Part shown: one piece after another, positions 34,881 to 45,766 of the stretch
Position numbering within the stretch: position 1 is the stretch's first letter
How the letters are laid out: each line of letters opens with the position of its first letter
DNA from: Typhlomys cinereus
Taxonomy: Eukaryota; Chordata; Mammalia; Rodentia; Platacanthomyidae
Length of the DNA stretch: 64,000 nucleotides
Assembly: GCA_023101885.1 (NCBI GenBank)
Contig: JALPQD010000415.1
Span: 1,537,652-1,601,651 of the forward strand
Reading direction: 5' to 3'
Notes under the pieces: generated by a model
Seen by the model: only the letters and a program-made list of their open reading frames with translations
Database searches by the model: none
What the model was told of the DNA's origin: nothing
Translations under genes and position numbers: made by a program

Positions 34881-35183
34881 AAAATGGTTACTTTTTTTTA
34901 TTTATTTATTCAACTGTGCGTGTGTGCGTATGTATGTGTGTGCGCATGTGTGTCTGTGTGTGTGTAGAACCACTGACGAATTCGGGAACCACCATGGACG
35001 CCTCCACTTCCTCCACCCGGGGATTCACAGGCTCCTCCCTACCAGGACCAGATATGCAGGCCGCTCCGACTTCTGCCCGGCGTCTATACGTGGGATCTGG
35101 GATCCGAACTCAGGTCCTTCCGCCTGCAAGGCAGAGGCTTAACCCCTGAGCCACCTCTCCAGCCCCTAAAATGGTTACTTTTT
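34881..35183 (-). mobile_element. tRNA-derived SINE with 16-bp TSD, minus strand
   Basis: SINE body 34897-35167 flanked by perfect 'aaaatggttacttttt' at 34881-34896 and 35168-35183. On the minus strand it starts AGGGGCTGGAGAGGTGGCTC, with a Pol III A-box-like TGGCTCAGGGG and a B-box-like GTTCGGATCC. It has a ~120-bp unique body, a CA-rich stretch and an AATAAATAAATAAAA tail. The head resembles B2/B3/ID-type rodent SINEs; the body does not match any consensus I know. CpGs are retained, so it is young. Confidence 0.92.
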
Positions 35184-35474
35184 ATCTTCCAGATTATATG
35201 CCCTCCCCTTCTGGTGAGATCATACCCCCTCAGTTGTAAATGATCAGGAACGAAAATCTGTGAACTTAACCAGGTGTCTCATTACTTACTTGCATTCCTT
35301 GATGGAGGCCTATTTTCTCTGCTGTAACATGATCCCCTCTCTCCTTGTTTCTGGTGTGGCCCTCCTACCCCATCCCTCCTGTTCATAATCCTTGCAATTA
35401 CTGTAGGTATTACAGAGATTTATCTTTGAGTGTCTCTAGGTGGGCTGGGTGGGTTTGGTACTAGGAGCCACCTA

Positions 35475-36085
35475 TTAGGGAGTACATACAGCGCTTAATT
35501 TTCTGGGTCTGGGATATTTCACTTAATATAATTGTTTCTAATAACATCCATTTCCTGGCAAATTCCAGTAATTTATCGTTTTTGATGGCTGAGTAATACT
35601 CCATTGTATAGATGTACCACAGTTTCCTTATGCACTCATCAATTGTTGGACATTTGGGTTGATTCTATGACTTTGCTATTGTAAACAGTGCTGCTATGAA
35701 CATAGTCGTGCTTGTGCTATCGAGGTGAACCTCTCCTGCATGGGGGGTTATTCCCAAAAGTGGAATAGCAGGATTAAATGGCATTTCAATCTTTAATTTC
35801 TTTAAGAATCTCCAGATGGCTCGCCAGAGTGGTTGTATGAGCCAGCATTCCCACCAGCAATGTAGGAGAGTTCCCCTCTCTCCACATCCTCTCCAGCATT
35901 TGTTGTTGTTTGTATTGTGGATTTTTGCCATCCTGACCGGGGTGAGATGATATCTCAGGGAAGTTTTGATTTGCATTTCCCTGATGGCTAAGGAAGTGGA
36001 GCATTTTTTAAGATATTTGTTGGACATTTTAATTTCATCCCTGGTAAAGTTTCTTTTAAGCTCCAGAGCCCATTTTTTAATTGGG
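35475..36085 (-). pseudogene. ORF2: L1 ORF2 C-terminal fragment
   Basis: Encodes the final ~200 residues of the L1 endonuclease/reverse transcriptase, including the C-terminal CX3CX7HX4C cluster (CWRGCG...HCWWEC). The frame is open from 36085 to the motif AKS. There TGG has become TAG (35665-35667); beyond it the frame would continue to the natural TAA at 35475-35477. The RT and endonuclease domains are absent through 5' truncation, so no function is expected. Confidence 0.85.
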
Positions 36086-36103
36086 AAATATGGGGGAATG
36101 TTT

Positions 36104-38100
36104 AAAGCATCTCCTATTCTTCTCTTCCTGCTTCTAGAATCAGAAAACTTACTCATAAGACATCTGTGACTGCAAGGACCATGAGTACACTCACTTATTC
36201 CTACATTGCAGAAACAACTCCTTTTTTGCTTTGATGCTTTTTGAAACCATTTGTGATTCTGTGACTAGTTTGTCACAATTTTGTTAATATATATTTTTAA
36301 AAATTCTACTGTATAAACAGAGTTCTAGGGAAAGAATAGCAATTAGAGGCACAAAATGGAGAACGTCATTTTCATATACTCTCAGAACTTTAAATTTTAG
36401 AAAAAAATGAGTATTCTTGACTTGGATTAAGGGATTAAATAGCTAACAAATGTTACATTGCAACTTTTAAAATGCTACATGACAAAATGCATAATTTATA
36501 ATTGAATATATGCTTATAATAAAGCTACATATAAAATGGCATTACTCATTAAATACCAACATGTATTTAAGCGTCCTCACTAAATTGCTCAGGATCACAG
36601 TTTTTAAAAGTTATGAGGAAATTAAGCATATTTTAATGATTTTTGAAGGCATATGTATCAAGTTAATCTTAAGAAGCCATATATTTGTGAGAGAGATTTG
36701 ATTGACTTTTTTTCTTCAAAATACTCAAATTAAATTAAATGGTAAAAAAATCTTAGAAGTATAGCTTTCAATTTGTACAAATATGATTCCAATCAATGAT
36801 GAAGACCACAATGTACCATTCTACTGTCTTGAGGCTGGTATTAATGGTATTTTTGACATGAAACAGACCACTTTTCCATTGACTTCAACTCTACTTCTGT
36901 AGTAAGTGATTGTTCATTTACTTTGCAAGATGGTAGAAGATTCCCATTTAACTATCAGTAAGCAGGAGATTATGCTACAGGGAGTGTCACCCCATCCATC
37001 CAGCCATGTTGGAAGTGGTTTAACTGTCATTTCAAGCAAACCTAGAAGAAAAATATGAGAAAAATTTGCAGATGAAGGCACAACTCCAAATGCATGGGCC
37101 AGAATCACAAAACAAAATGTGCTTGATGACTTGGAAAAATAATAGTTGATTGCCACAAAAGATCCCTGATGTATGAATTGCAGTGTTACAGGATACAATC
37201 TGAAGACACATCTTACAACTAGAACTTTAAAAATCCACCTTGTAAATGGAAGAAGTAACTTTGTGATGAGTGCTTCATTTCTCTCTGTTTTGATTTCTTT
37301 TATTTTAAAGTAAAGTAACAATGTGTGAGCACACAATAAAATCAGGTAAAACCCATCCAACAACAAAAAGAAATATAGCTTTCACTTCCTTTTGTATTTT
37401 TATAAGTATCCACACTATGTAGCTGAGTCATTATAGAGCAGTCATTGCTTGGTGGAGTTAACCCTATTCACACTCATCTCAGAAACCATAGTAAAATATC
37501 TGGATTATTGAGTGACTTCTTTGTTTTCTCTTGTGTGGAAATAATTATAGTTCAAGAACTCTCAGGTGGCAAATTTAACTGAAATTAACACCAATAGTGA
37601 AGATAGACAATAAATAATTTAAAGGAAACCTGTTTCCTCTGAAATCATGTAACAATATATCTTCTTCAACTACAAAATTTCACCAGAAATAGAAGAGAAG
37701 TTTTTCATAACCACGGTAAAGAAGTATTTTATGTGCTGTTTTTATTATTACTTCATCCATTCAATATCATAGCATGCTAACCAGGTATGTGAGAGACAGA
37801 GAATTACTAGATATTTCAAAAGTGCATCTAACTGTTAATATTTACTAGCAACATTATTTATCAATATCTATGAGGACATAGCAGCAAGTTAAACAATAAA
37901 CTGTGTAACAATTTTCTTAGACTCAAATGTTTATAATCTTTCAAATTTGTAGGTCTATCTTCCTAATGACAATCTCAAAGTCACACATGCCTCCAATGTC
38001 AAAACTTTGCTGAAAGGATCAGAAGTTTCATCAGCTATCTGCCCATCACATAAATTCAAATACAATGGATGTAGTGACATATTCTTTGGAACAACTGGCT
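36104..38100. other. Unassigned AT-rich sequence
   Basis: No gene called. At 36930-37250 the plus strand reads as exon-like codons broken by four stops and is followed by AATAAA near 37346; the minus strand is open for 150 codons (36914-37366). A processed-pseudogene origin is possible, but I cannot name a parent. Confidence 0.3.
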
Positions 38101-38104
38101 CTTG

Positions 38105-38540
38105 GCTGTCATAGTGTAGTAGTCAGCTTTCCGTGATTGCAACAAATATCATCAAGTTCCAAGGAGAAAAAGGGACATTGAGCTCATGGTTTTGGAGATT
38201 TTTACATGTAATGAGTCAGTTCTCTAAAGGAACATTATGACAGGAATATGATATATAGCAAAGCTGTTCACCTCATGTCCAGAATGCATGCAAGAGAGGG
38301 GGAAAGACTGGGATTTCACAATCACCTTCTATGAGCAGAAAACCTCTTGCTAAGTTCACTCCTTCTCATCACTTCTCAGTACTGCCATGCTGGAGAACAA
38401 AGTCTCCAATGTATTGACCATTGATAGATATTTTAGGTTAATGTCCAGCATAGCTTTTATTTACATGGCACAAACATCTCTTACATTCATTTAGAATTGA
38501 GTTTCTGCCCTAAAAGAGAACTTGCTTCCAGGTAGTGACA
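38105..38540 (-). mobile_element. MaLR LTR, minus strand
   Basis: Reversed MaLR landmarks: 'gtcagctttccgtgattgcaac' start, 'attgagctcatggttttgg', 'caaagctgttcacctcatg', 'cttgctaagttcactcc'-type segment. Solo and diverged. Confidence 0.55.
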
Positions 38541-41500
38541 CATAAAAGAATATGTTTTATCATACCCCAGTGGTCAGCAATATCAGCACCCTAAGATGCC
38601 ATTAAACATAGGTGATATTTAGATTCTGTTTCTTAAAATTAATAGCATCAATCTAAGAATCTCTAAAGACCTCAAAACTTCAAGATCTCACAGCTTCTGA
38701 AGTTCAACAGACACACAGTCACTCACAGCAAGCTGAGATGTAATTGCCCAAGGTCACTCATGAGCAGCAGTAGGGAAAATCAAATCCAGAGGTCATGCAA
38801 TCTTATAAATGTTTTCATCTTAGAAACCAAGAAGAAAATGTTTTGCAATATGCCATAGTCCTCAAGTGTATTTATTATTTCAATTTAATAATCATCTGCC
38901 TAGTAAAAACCTAAGTGCCCAAATGAAAATAAATGATGCTTATTAGTGAATAATGGCTTGTTCCAGTCTCTGGGCTTGAAATAAAGTAACCTCATCAAAA
39001 ATAAATATCACCACTGGCCCTTAAAAGTCAACAGGTAATGATAAATAGGAGCAAATGGAAAGGAACGAGGAAAATAACACAGAAAGTTGGAGATTGATTT
39101 TCTCTATACTAATAATATATTCATTTTCCACTCTGATTGGCTGGTACAATTACATTAATTATAAAATTTTATTTTCAATACAGTGTAATCCTCTTGACCA
39201 TTGGTGAAGCCTAACATAGGAAAACAAAAAAAAAGAATAATTTCTGATAGGTATAACAAGTTCTGGGAATAGCATATGACATTTTTCATTTCTGAACTCA
39301 CCATGTAATCCTAGACACAGCATTGGTTAGGCCAATCATACTAACTTTGGAGAAGTTTACACTGACAGGCAAGCCTCGGACTACATGATCTTTAGAGAAA
39401 TGTTTATGAAATTTCTAGTGGATATTCTGATCTCGTTTGAGCTCTTTCTAATTGTGAATGTGTTTGCTAAGCTGATGAAGAAAATGGCCTATATTCACGT
39501 TATGCATGTGGTTAGCTTCTGGAGAATAAAGTCAGGAAATATTGCCTGGTCTCCATTAAGTCTTCAACCTTACTTGTTCATCTGGTACCTTTTCTCTTTC
39601 CTCTCATGAAGCCATGTTTGATGCCAAAAAGATATGATTTTCAACATAAATGGTTATTTCTCTTTATATGCCTCTTCTCTAACCATCTACAAAACAACAA
39701 CTGGTCAAATGATAAATAGGAATTCCAGGGATATATGGTTTCCTAAGTCTAAAAGAGATGACTATAGTAGTCACTAAATTTTCTTTTATCTAACCTTAGT
39801 CAGTTATGTGAACTAAGTCAAACAATAGTAATAATACATATGTACCATTTATGCCATAAATTATGCTTATATACAATGTATAATAATATATACTTCTCTA
39901 TTTTAAATATACAGAAAATATATAATCATTCATTAACATATTACCTAAAAACAATTACCTGCAAATCTCATACAAACTTTTGGGACACCATCTTTAATTT
40001 GGAGGGAATAAGTAAGGTGTGATCTAAATTTTCCCTATGCAAAGGCTGGCTTCACTGAACGGGATGCAGAAATGGAATCAAAGGCTACATTTCATTTCCT
40101 AAACAGACAAGAGTACACTCAGATTTTTCGTTTAGTTGTCATAGTTTCTCTGACTAGCTGGAAGTTCTTGAAGACTCTGAAGTGTGTGTGTGGGGGGGGG
40201 TGTTATGAGATGAGCTATAGGTGTCCCCAACATGGGTTCTGGAACTCTGACCCTTCTTCCTTTCCCAATAGTCATCATTGCAGACTATTTTAAAAGGAAG
40301 CATTTGTAGTACAGCCAGGAAGAGTCTTTCTGTTTTGTCTTCTGTGATAGTTGAATGTTAGTTCAGTAGTTAAGTGTCCTACAGCTATGTATTCTCTGCA
40401 GACTGCCATTTATTTCTAAGACCCAATCATTTCATGGATACCATTGACATTCAGCAAAATAGTGCATAGAAGACAATATGGATAGTCATGAAACATCAAG
40501 CATGTGTAAAAATGATGGCTTCTTGGATTAATAAGCTTTAAATTTTACTTTTCACAAAATGCTACATATACACCAAATGCCTAGCAAAAATATTTCTGAC
40601 TCAAAATAAATGTTTGAGTTCAAAGTAATATTAGATTCTTGAATCTACTTTTGGACTTAAGGAAAAAAGTCAATCATCTGCAAGAATATCTCTGTTCTAC
40701 CACAAGGAAATCTCAAGCATTTTTATGTTGCTTTATCCTTACCTGAAACATTTATGGAAAAGGAACTCCACATACACAGAAAGAAAGTAAACAAGATAAA
40801 TCATAGAAATTCAATGTGCCTTGGGTATAATAAAAAGTGGAAAAAAGTGGGAGAGAGAAGACTCTCACAAATATGTCAATCAAATTAGCATGGAACATAA
40901 GTTATACAGGACTGAGAAGATAATTACCTATGCAGAAAAGCAATTAAATTAAGGTTTTATCTTTTTTCCTTCAGTGAATGCTGCTATTAGAGGGAAGTGA
41001 TGGAAGCAATAATTCTGGTACTGTAATATTTTAGGATTAGCTTATTTCAAAATTTCCTAAATATTAAAAGGTGAATGCTCCACATGAAGGTGTAACTACA
41101 CATAATCAGATGGTGTGGGTCCAATCCATCCTCTTGTACCATTTCCCCTTCACTATTGTACCTTTTATTTTGTCATCACTATTCGTACGCATCATAAAAT
41201 GAACCTCTTTAAAAAACCGTGATTTTCCATTAGTTCTCAGTGATTGACTGGAAAAGAGGAATTTGTGAATCCTGTCTTGATATCCTTAGGCTGTTAATCT
41301 CAAAAGATTATTCATTTTACTTGCATCCTTCTTCAAGAGAGTGGCAAGAACTTTTATTTTTGTCACAGAAACAACTGATTTGCATTTGAAAGATGGGAAG
41401 TTGCGAATAAAGTTTTCAACTAATTATAATCAGTGGCTACATCTCCCTCAAATCCTGCGCTGTGACAAAGGATGGATCAGGAGCAATACATCTGCTTTAT

Positions 41501-41785
41501 TCTTCTTTGTGTTTGCATCAAAATTGTGGAGACCTTTTGTCATTCCCACCCACCCTTGCTTCTCAGTATCCCATCATTGTTTTTATACGTGAAATATTTC
41601 TGCCCTTTCAATCGTCAAGATTCTGAATTGCTCTTAATGTTAAATACTCTCTTTTTTCTCCCCCTTTAGATTTATTTATGTTTTTTCTTATTGTGAGAAA
41701 AAACAAGAACTACAATAAATGAATATTACCTCTGCATCAGCAGAAAACAAAACAAAAAAAGACATAGTTACCTGAAAGGCGACAA
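38541..41785. other. Unassigned AT-rich sequence
   Basis: No gene. A MIR trace (minus) is visible at about 38730-38800 ('ttgcccaaggtcactcatg', 'aaatccagagg'). Otherwise nothing nameable. G10-type run at about 40190-40201. Confidence 0.35.
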
Positions 41786-42110
41786 TAGGCTAAGACGGTA
41801 ACAATGACCCAGAGGTTAAGAGTTTGTTCTCTGTAATCATGGGGTCTAGTGTTGAGATTCTAACACACACAGCAAGCTGTACATCCCTGCACGTGCTCCT
41901 AACTTCAATTCTGAATGGGGTGGAGATAATGGATCACTTGAGTGTACCTCAGAATAAGGAAGAAACTCTATCTCAGAGGAACAGGAGAATGATGGAAGCA
42001 GACCCTAAATGATTTTTCTGGTCTCTGCAGGCACACAGATGTGAGCACAAACATGCACATATATTCACATGGACACATTCATTTTTTTAAAATAAATCTA
42101 GGGGTTAAAA
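41786..42110 (+). mobile_element. B4A-type SINE, plus strand
   Basis: 'gacccagaggttaagagttt' head, B1-like 'ggggtggagataatggatcacttgag', 'ctctatctcagaggaacagg' and the tail 'tctggtctctgcaggcacac', CA-rich, ending in T/A-rich sequence. The ID+B1 composite in full order. Confidence 0.75.
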
Positions 42111-42139
42111 GGAGGACTTAGGAATTTAAGTGTTTATCA

Positions 42140-42432
42140 TCCAAGCCACAATTCTGCAATGCAAATCATCAGACCCCACATAAAATACCAAATGGATGAG
42201 GTAGACAATTCTAGCCTAGAAAGGTAAAGAGAAATTCAGCAGGCTAGTCCTGTCAACAAATTCTGCATTTCATTAGAAACTTTGTCTAAAAAGGAATAAA
42301 ATAGAAGATAATGGAGGATAAATATCAGTATCAACCTAGGTCCTCCACATGCACGCACACACACACGCACACACTCACACACACATAGCATGCAGGTGCA
42401 TAGCCGCCATATGTACACATAAAAATGTAGAA
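42140..42432 (+). mobile_element. B4A-type SINE, plus strand
   Basis: 'catcagaccccacataaaat', B1-like middle ('agcaggctagtcctgtcaac'), 'actttgtctaaaaaggaat', 'aatggaggataaatatcagt' and a (CA)n tail at 42349-42385. It lies nearly head-to-tail after another B4A copy. Confidence 0.7.
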
Positions 42433-43060
42433 AGCAAGAACATCATACAAATTGGAAACAAGAAACTGTGTAGCACTTACATGCCTCCATTCCTAATCAA
42501 CAGTCCCTTCCCTGGGGGTCCTTTTTCACATTCATGCCTTTTTGTTTTGGTTTGAGATCCACAAAGTTAAGCAGGGTTTTATGAGTGACCATGAGTTTGG
42601 AACTCTCCACTGGAGCCTGATGGGTTCACCGATTGATACAACTTTCCCCTCTTTTAACGTCTATCAGCACCCAATATTTCAGCTTGTTAGGAAGGGATAT
42701 GTCCTCATGCGTCCCTCTCATTCTCTGACTGGCTGTTAACTGGGCCAGTGCTATGTAGGCACCGTGCAAAGAACTAATTTTCAGGCTGTGAATCAAACCT
42801 ATGGCCCGCACATATTAGGCAAGTATTTTAGTTCTAAACTTCATCTGCAGTTTTGAATGAGACCTTTATTTCACCCAGAGGCCTTAAAAAGTAAAACAAA
42901 AAAGCAAAGAGTGTAAAGTGTCAAAGTAAAATTACAAAAGTAGCATGTACCAATGTAACCAAACTGAACAACATAAAGAAAAATATGAAATTATGAGCAG
43001 AAGCACACGATATTCAGCACTTATATGCATTTTATATTATATGACATGAAAAATTACTAT
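42433..43060. other. Unassigned sequence with a possible ID/B-type SINE trace
   Basis: 42781-42850 ('gtgaatcaaacctatggccc', 'attaggcaagtattttag') resembles a reversed ID-type tRNA-derived SINE head. No gene. Confidence 0.35.
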
Positions 43061-43625
43061 AGAAATGGTGGTGGCAATCCAGAACTTCAGAGACTCTATA
43101 TCATCCACATAGAACTAAGCCAGCCTAATCTCCCCCCATCCTGAAGCTCAGGGACATCTGCGGAAGAGGGGGCGGTAAGATTGTAAGAGCAAAAGGATGG
43201 GGGGAGCAATGATTTGAAGAGTCTCCACACTAGATAGGGCTGAAGCAATCATAATAGGACTTTGCATGCCCTGTGCCATGTCCGTCACACTATTGACCTC
43301 ACAAAGTCTAACATCGGCTAAAAGCACCAAGATCCTTGGAGGCAAGGGATTGATGGCCACAGTAGTGTTCCTATGCTTAAGGGGAACACGAGAAAGGGTT
43401 CAGGGAAATGCCACTGGGTCCTTTTACGTCATCAGAAAGGAGGACCAAGAGGAGAGTTAGGCATACACAATAAAGGACTCTCTGGGAATTGGGGGGGGAG
43501 GTACTGGGAGATGGGGAGGGAGGGAGGGGGAGCAGGGGGTTCGGGGGGAGGAGGAGGGGGGAGGTTGTATGAGCGGAAATAATAATAAAAATGTTATTAA
43601 AAAAAAAAAGAAATGGTGGTGGCAA
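43061..43625 (+). mobile_element. L1 3'UTR-only insertion with 17-bp TSD, plus strand
   Basis: L1 body 43078-43608 between perfect 'agaaatggtggtggcaa' at 43061-43077 and 43609-43625. Contains the 3'UTR from 'gaagctcagggacatct', a TACGTCATC box at 43426-43434, a G-rich tract at 43491-43562 and an A-rich tail. 5'-truncated, noncoding. Open frames on either strand here come from the 3'UTR and its tract. Confidence 0.96.
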
Positions 43626-45499
43626 ACTAAGTTCATATTGCAAAGGGCACAAATAGTAATATATCCATGAGAGAAAAACAAATAAGTTGATGTTAAGACT
43701 TGAAAAAACAGCTCACATCTTTAAAATAAAAATCAGACATTCTACCTGTCTTGAATTCAAAGCAGAACCCATATTTCATAGTATATAAAGAAGCATTCTC
43801 AGTCTTAACAGAATTTGACTTCTTACCATTATATAAGAGCAAAGAGCAGACACAATATGAACTTTCAATTATATCACCAAGTTCAAAACAAAATCAAGTT
43901 AAAATAAATAGAAAACATTTTAGGATTGGATTCTATACAATAAATTACTCATCTATGTACCCGTGTATATTTTCATGTATACCAAGAGAGACTATAAATC
44001 TAGTAATTGACAGTGTTTATAAAATAGACACTGAGTCTGATAGTCACTTGAGGAATATGTTACTAACCATTGGACCAATACTTTAGATAAAAATGACTCT
44101 AATTTCTGTGACTATTTATTTATTATTATGAAACGAATTTCGCCAGATTCTGAATCTGTGAGTTTTACAGTCTAATCATGACTAAATAATTTTTCGAAAA
44201 ATTGTATCTCTCAATTTTCCTCAAAAATCTCACAAAATGTATATTAACTCCTACAGAAAAAAATATTTAGGCAAGGATTAATTTTTTAATCTTTGGAATT
44301 AGGACAGCAATTCCAGCAGCCAATGAATGAAAGAACAATTGCAATAATAAGACATTTCAACAGTTTCCCTTGGAAATAGCAATGATACTAATAACAGTAT
44401 GCAATAACAATAATGAACCTTATTAGCTTTTGTGGATGATGATGATGATGATGGCAGTGATTATGATGACAGTGATGATCACCGTAGGTTGAAAATAAGA
44501 TTACCAAAGGAATATTGTAGAAGATGTTCTCTAAAATTAAAAATGAAATATGTTCTTTCCCATATGTGTAACATTTCTTCCAGACAATTCACAAGGTAAC
44601 AGCGATTTCTTGGGTGCATAATAGCAGGATGATCATTCCAACCACGCAAATTAAGTTCTGATTATGACTGTTTGAAAGGATATATAAGAAGTAGCAAATT
44701 TCTTTTCTTTGTCTGTACCCACATCTGTTTGCCTCTGACAAAGAAAGGCATCATACAAATCTGATAATGACATATTTAAGTTTTACCTTTTTCAGGCTAT
44801 AATCAGGTGTGTTCTATTTTTCTCTAACATTTGGGCTCATATTTTCAAAAAACTCAAAATTTTGAGTTCCCTAATGTGCAATAAGGCTTATTTCATGCAC
44901 TGCGTTTGTTTAAAAGTTTTCTGTTTCAGAAGCATTTTAATATTTCTTCTAAAAAGATCTCTTCTGTCAATGATTGCAGTGAATCCTTAATATTATAAAA
45001 TTCTGTCCAATATTATATAACCCTCCAGTCAAAAAATATTCTCAAAATAGATGATAGGGATTGAGAGATACATACTGTCTTTAACAATTTCAGTAATTAT
45101 CTATATGTCAATTGAGATATAAGCAACATTTCTTCTATAATCCATAGAGATCGCACATAATTGATTGTGGCTTTCTTTTATATTTACATACAAATCTCCT
45201 CCACACATCTCCAACAATTTTATATAGTTCTTAGCATGGGATATCATAGGACTTTACTTGTCCCACATCAGAGGAGGACATTACTGTCTAAATTTAAATA
45301 TCTTTTTTAGGGAAGATAATGATTCCTTCACCTAAGATCTCTCTCAGATACCATTTATATGCCAGGAACTTAGTGCTTATCTCTTTCAAAGCTCAACAAT
45401 AAGCTACTTACGATATCCCTTTAACACGTGGAGCTGCTACCGCATTCGTGTGCAGTCACAGTCTTCTTTTGCCTGGTGACTTAAAGAAGAATTCTGTTA
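43626..45499. other. Unassigned AT-rich sequence
   Basis: Includes a (GAT)n stretch at 44437-44456. An open frame of 111 codons at 43751-44086 has no motif. Nothing nameable. Confidence 0.3.
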
Positions 45500-45766
45500 A
45501 GGGCACCGAGACCCCTGGAGGCAAGGGATTGACAGCCATAGTAGTGATCTTATGCTTAAGGGGAACAAGAGAAAGGGCTTATGGAAATGCCACTGGGTCC
45601 TTATATGTCATCGGAGAGGAGGACCCAATGGAGAGTTAGGCGTACACAATAAAGGACTCTCTGGGAATTGGGGGGGAGGCACTGGGGGAAGGGGAGGGGG
45701 AGGAGGGGGGAGGGAGGGAACTGGTAAAAAATTTTAAAATGTATAATTAAATTTTTAATTAAAAAA
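45500..45766 (+). mobile_element. L1 3'UTR-only insertion, plus strand
   Basis: Same family as 43078-43608: 'ggcaagggattgacagcca', 'aaggggaacaagagaaaggg', 'aaaggactctctgggaattg', G-rich tract 45669-45720, A/T-rich tail. The flanks share only 'aagaatt', so a target duplication is not convincing. Confidence 0.88.

Larger units (their letters stand above)
34112..36103 (-). mobile_element. 5'-truncated L1 with 18-bp TSD, minus strand, hit by a SINE
   Basis: L1 body 34130-36085 lies between perfect direct repeats 'aaatatgggggaatgttt' at 34112-34129 and 36086-36103. Reading the minus strand: last ~200 codons of ORF2 (36085-35475), 3'UTR (35474-34180), C-rich/G-rich tract and A-rich tail (34145-34130). 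A SINE (34897-35167) splits the 3'UTR. The intact 18-bp target duplication argues for a fairly recent insertion. Confidence 0.97.

Noticed and set aside
34930..35160. tRNA gene suggested by A/B-box-like motifs
   Set aside because: Part of a SINE with TSD and A-rich tail; the tRNA-like head lacks a foldable full tRNA.
35665..36169. Several overlapping small frames on both strands
   Set aside because: All lie in the L1 ORF2 fragment at 35475-36085; only the minus-strand frame matching ORF2 is meaningful.
36914..37366. 150-codon minus-strand hydrophobic open frame as a membrane protein gene
   Set aside because: F/L/I-rich because it is antisense to AT-rich DNA; the plus strand looks more exon-like, and nothing supports transcription leftward.
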